DNA from: an uncultured Anaerolineae bacterium | Lineage (GTDB): Bacteria; Chloroflexota; Anaerolineae; Anaerolineales; Villigracilaceae | Direction: 5' to 3' | NCBI GenBank assembly: GCA_903854805.1 | Contig: CAINXK010000145.1 | Location: forward strand, 1-9,243 | DNA: 9,243 bases | Part shown: piece after piece, positions 7,616-9,243 of the stretch | Layout of the letters: each line of letters starts with the position of its first letter | How positions within the stretch are numbered: the stretch's first letter is position 1 | Made by a program: the position numbers and the translations under genes | Notes under the pieces: model-generated | What the model saw: the letters and a program-made list of their open reading frames with translations, nothing else | What the model was told of the DNA's origin: nothing | The model's database searches: none

Positions 7616-7945
7616 TTAAAATACGCTATTAAAAACGTCATTCAATGTTTGAGCCTGCGAAGCAGCCTGTGCAGCAGCCTGGATCATGCGAGCATGTGAC
7701 TTTTTGATTGCATTAGCGTAATTTGTATTGACTGTCATGATACTGACAAGCATTGGAATGACCTCACTCGTCATCTCTGCAGCAAAACGGTTGGCGCCGT
7801 CGCCTTTCCAGGCGCCCGCCAGAACCGAATTCACCATCGTCCGCAAGGGAGCTGTGACAGCATCCTGAATGATGTTTGCCTGCTGGAGGATTTGGCTGAT
7901 AATACCACTGACCATATCCTCAACGAAACTAAATAATCCAAACAT
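7616..7945 (-). CDS. WXG100-family protein 3, canonical WKG
   Basis: This 109-residue helical protein carries the WXG motif as W46-K-G48 in the context GAWKGDGANRFAAEM, very typical of WXG100 substrates. Helix 1 is preceded by an unusually hydrophobic start (MFGLFSFVEDMVSGIISQIL), longer than in its neighbours. That stretch is probably an amphipathic part of the dimer surface rather than a signal peptide, since no cleavage site is evident. The end is Ala/Gln-rich and finishes NDVFNSVF, without a YxxxD motif. Shine-Dalgarno GAGGTGA lies four to five bases before the ATG, and the stop of the upstream WXG gene is immediately before it, which indicates translational coupling. It is a candidate partner of protein 4, which follows directly. 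Confidence 0.9.
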   Translation of the reverse strand: MFGLFSFVEDMVSGIISQILQQANIIQDAVTAPLRTMVNSVLAGAWKGDGANRFAAEMTSEVIPMLVSIMTVNTNYANAIKKSHARMIQAAAQAASQAQTLNDVFNSVF

Positions 7946-7956
7946 AGTTCACCTCG

Positions 7957-8250
7957 CTAGTTGAAATTATTACCGGCACTGCTATCGGCTTGCTGCATAT
8001 CGCTCATTGCCTGACGTATATCGTTGGCTTCTTCCGCGAATTTGGCACTGAGCTTCATGATCCTCTGGTAGAAGACACCAAGCGCCTGAACATAAACATT
8101 GCCTGCTTCTCCAATCAAGGCGCCGTTTTGCATCTGACCGGCTATCTTCTGGGCTGTGGCAGCAGTTTGAGTAAGCCTTTCGGCAACCATCTGGCAGTGC
8201 TTGGCCATATCTTCGAGGGCAGGGTAATTGACACGAATTTTTTCAGACAT
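7957..8250 (-). CDS. WXG100-family protein 2, LxG variant
   Basis: This 97-residue helical protein aligns in length and spacing with the first WXG protein. Both begin with a short segment (KIRVNYPALEDM here, TTKLNYDELQAI there), and the turn falls at residue 45. The WXG position reads L45-I-G47 in NGALIGEAGNVYVQAL, so the Trp is replaced by Leu while the Gly is kept. The C-terminus is polar and flexible (QQADSSAGNNFN), with no YxxxD motif. Shine-Dalgarno AGGAG is six bases before the ATG and overlaps the stop region of the upstream gene, so the two are probably translated together at similar levels and may form a heterodimer. Confidence 0.87.
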   Translation of the reverse strand: MSEKIRVNYPALEDMAKHCQMVAERLTQTAATAQKIAGQMQNGALIGEAGNVYVQALGVFYQRIMKLSAKFAEEANDIRQAMSDMQQADSSAGNNFN

Positions 8251-8259
8251 CTCTCGCTC

Positions 8260-8568
8260 CTATATGCCCAGGTTCCCGAAGAAACCCTTGGTTTCTTCAT
8301 CGGCCTGATGAATGGTTTGCATGATCTGATTAAGGACATGCCCGGCTACATCGAGGGCATAAACCAATTTCCCCATCTTGGGTAAAACAACGCCTTCCAT
8401 TTCGTTAAAGAATTTGTCAGCACCCTGACCAACCCATTGGTTGTTGTGCAAACCTTCAACCTTACTCTTGGTCTGGCTCAAAAGAGCTTTCATTTCTTCT
8501 TCTTCGCCCTGCAGACTTTTAATGATTGCCTGCAGTTCATCATAATTTAATTTTGTAGTTCCAGCCAT
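8260..8568 (-). CDS. WXG100-family protein 1, canonical WVG
   Basis: This 102-residue helical-hairpin protein is the first gene of the WXG operon. The motif is W45-V-G47 in the context NNQWVGQGADKFFNEME, a textbook WXG100 turn. Helix 1 is rich in Glu/Lys (GEEEEMKALLSQTKSKVEGL) and helix 2 runs to about residue 95, ending KGFFGNLGI. There is no signal peptide, as expected for T7SS substrates, and no YxxxD motif at the end. An AGGA Shine-Dalgarno lies six bases before the ATG. A promoter about 150-180 bases upstream drives the set. Its TAG stop overlaps the Shine-Dalgarno of protein 2. Likely role: secreted substrate or structural partner of the secretion system. Confidence 0.92.
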   Translation of the reverse strand: MAGTTKLNYDELQAIIKSLQGEEEEMKALLSQTKSKVEGLHNNQWVGQGADKFFNEMEGVVLPKMGKLVYALDVAGHVLNQIMQTIHQADEETKGFFGNLGI

Positions 8569-8713
8569 TTGTCATCCTTTCCTGACTATCTGATTATTTG
8601 CGAGAAAACCGAAGTATCCTTCAAGGAACTTTTGTCAGCAGCGTATTCAGATAAAGAAAGCAAAATTTTTATTTCGAATGGTTTGGCCTCCTTAGCAGAA
8701 ACACCAAAATAAT
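8569..8713 (-). promoter_or_regulatory. Long 5' leader of the WXG operon with an orphan Shine-Dalgarno
   Basis: About 145 bases separate the predicted transcription start (near 8713) from the first WXG ATG. The leader contains a perfect AAGGAGG (minus strand, 8693-8687) that no ATG or GTG follows at proper distance. An ATT lies seven bases downstream and would give a ten-residue frame, and a TTG lies much further away. The site may be a decoy or standby ribosome site, a leader-peptide start, or chance. No known riboswitch was recognised. Confidence 0.4.
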
Positions 8714-8719
8714 AATGAT

Positions 8720-8748
8720 ACTGTAGCATTTTTACACACTTGAGTCAA
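8720..8748 (-). promoter_or_regulatory. Sigma70-type promoter of the WXG operon
   Basis: On the minus strand a -35 box TTGACT (8748-8743) is followed after 17 bases by a -10 box TACAGT (8725-8720), preceded by TGC, giving an extended -10. This is the best promoter match in the intergenic region and points at the WXG genes. A perfect TATAAT (8766-8761) just upstream lacks a good -35 and may be a second, weaker start. An 11-bp palindrome (CTTGAGTCAAG, 8739-8749) covers the -35 box and could be an operator. Confidence 0.65.
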
Positions 8749-8871
8749 GCGGTTATTAAGATTATAGGGCATATTCTCATTACCGAAATAGGACCATTGT
8801 CACTTGTCGTGTCCCTGTCAATATGATAAGGAACACATCCCATTTTCAGAGGTCATTGACAGACTCAGTCG

Positions 8872-8904
8872 AAAAGAAAAATATTGCGGATGCCATCCAG
8901 GCAA
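8872..8904 (-). terminator. Intrinsic terminator of the Gly-rich gene
   Basis: On the minus strand TTGC-CT-GGAT-GGC-ATCC-GCAA forms an 8-bp stem with a two-base bulge and a three-base loop, followed at once by TATTTTTCTTTT. It lies about 20 bases after the stop of the Gly-rich gene and upstream of the WXG promoter, so it likely separates the two transcripts. Confidence 0.65.
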
Positions 8905-8922
8905 AATTGCGGGTGTTTCGCT

Positions 8923-9243
8923 TTAATTTTCCTGTTTGTCTTTAATGATTTTGGCTGCGCCACCAACTGCGGCACTACCAACCACTCCGGCAATACCTGC
9001 CGTAACGCCTTCGCTTCCGGAAGATGCCGGCACCTCGGCACCTGAACCACCACCCTGGGAAGGAAGCCCGCTTCCAGATGCACCGCCTCCACCCGCTGAG
9101 CCACCACCGCCAAAAACATGATCGGGCAGACTTTCAGCCCCTCCGCTGGATCCACCCACCGACGCGCTACTGCCAGGCTGGCCACCCAACCCGGAGCCCA
9201 GACCTTTCAGATCGCCTTGCAAGCCAGAGCTGCTGCCACCGCC
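8923..9243 (-). CDS. C-terminal part of a Gly/Ser-rich protein (5' end outside window)
   Basis: The frame is open from the window edge to a TAA at 8923 and encodes at least 106 residues, so the true start lies outside. The visible part is dominated by Gly, Ser and Ala, with runs such as GGGGSAGGGG, then an Ala/Gly/Val segment (about 25 residues before the end: GVTAGIAGVVGSAAVGGAA) that resembles a glycine-zipper or membrane-interacting helix, and a charged tail KIIKDKQEN. A TTG at 9222 is not a credible start because the same composition continues upstream of it. It is separated from the WXG operon by a terminator and a new promoter. It could be a secreted T7SS substrate or a surface protein with a flexible tail, but no family can be assigned from this part. 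Confidence 0.6.
   Translation of the reverse strand, partial: GGGSSSGLQGDLKGLGSGLGGQPGSSASVGGSSGGAESLPDHVFGGGGSAGGGGASGSGLPSQGGGSGAEVPASSGSEGVTAGIAGVVGSAAVGGAAKIIKDKQEN

Noticed and set aside
7230..7960. 11-base match ACTAGCGAGGT at 7230-7240 (plus) and 7950-7960 (minus)
   Set aside because: A match of this length is near chance level for the window, and the second copy is simply the stop and Shine-Dalgarno of two WXG genes.
7990..8385. 131-codon plus-strand frame across WXG genes 1 and 2
   Set aside because: Antisense to two well-supported WXG genes with good ribosome sites, and it spans their junction.
8785..8821. Direct TTGTC-type short repeats in the intergenic region as an iteron or CRISPR-like array
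   Set aside because: The units are only about seven bases and imperfect, with no regular spacing or spacers.
8865..9185. 106-codon minus-strand frame overlapping the Gly-rich gene
   Set aside because: Alternative frame of a GC-rich repetitive stretch. The Gly/Ser frame stays open to the window edge and ends just before a terminator, so it is preferred.

Overview
The window holds most of a non-canonical type VII secretion system (T7SS, WXG100/ESX-like) locus, all on the minus strand, so it reads from high to low coordinates. There are four tandem WXG100-family genes (8568 to 7297), a membrane-anchored pseudokinase with an N-terminal cysteine cluster (6891 to 5821), a triple-ATPase EssC/EccC-type FtsK/SpoIIIE motor (5759 to 1251), and a protein fusing a YukD/EsaB-type ubiquitin-like domain to two FHA domains (1240 to 140). 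At the upstream edge lies the 3' end of a gene for a Gly/Ser-rich protein (8923 to beyond 9243). At the downstream edge the first nine codons of another gene are visible (29 to beyond 1). No mobile element, CRISPR array, rRNA or tRNA was seen.

The parts match the Bacillus yuk / Staphylococcus ess core: WXG100 substrate, YukC/EssB pseudokinase, YukB/EssC ATPase and YukD/EsaB ubiquitin-like protein. The wiring differs. The FHA pair that Firmicutes EssC carries at its own N-terminus is missing here and appears on the ubiquitin-like protein instead. The pseudokinase ends directly after its single membrane helix and so lacks an EssB-like outer domain. No EsaA/YueB, EssA, EccB, EccE or MycP homologue lies in the window. 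The likely working model is as follows (inference). WXG100 helical hairpins pair and are recruited to the EssC-like motor through a C-terminal signal, for which the fourth WXG protein has a YxxxD motif. The pseudokinase and the Ubl-FHA-FHA protein act as cytoplasmic scaffold or regulators at the motor.

Regulatory layout: a likely intrinsic terminator (8872-8904) ends the Gly-rich gene. A good sigma70-type promoter (TTGACT-17-TACAGT with TGn) at 8720-8748 starts the WXG operon, with a leader of about 145 nt. The WXG genes are tightly packed, each with a clear Shine-Dalgarno sequence. A 405-bp gap with a perfect 17-bp inverted repeat separates the WXG genes from the machinery genes, and may set their different expression levels.

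Organism: GC is near 50% by eye, Shine-Dalgarno sites are standard and most starts are ATG. A WXG/EssC system lacking EssC FHA domains and carrying a separate FHA-rich protein suggests a non-Firmicutes, non-mycobacterial bacterium. Chloroflexota (Anaerolineae-like) is my best guess, with low to moderate confidence, because no taxonomic marker gene is present.
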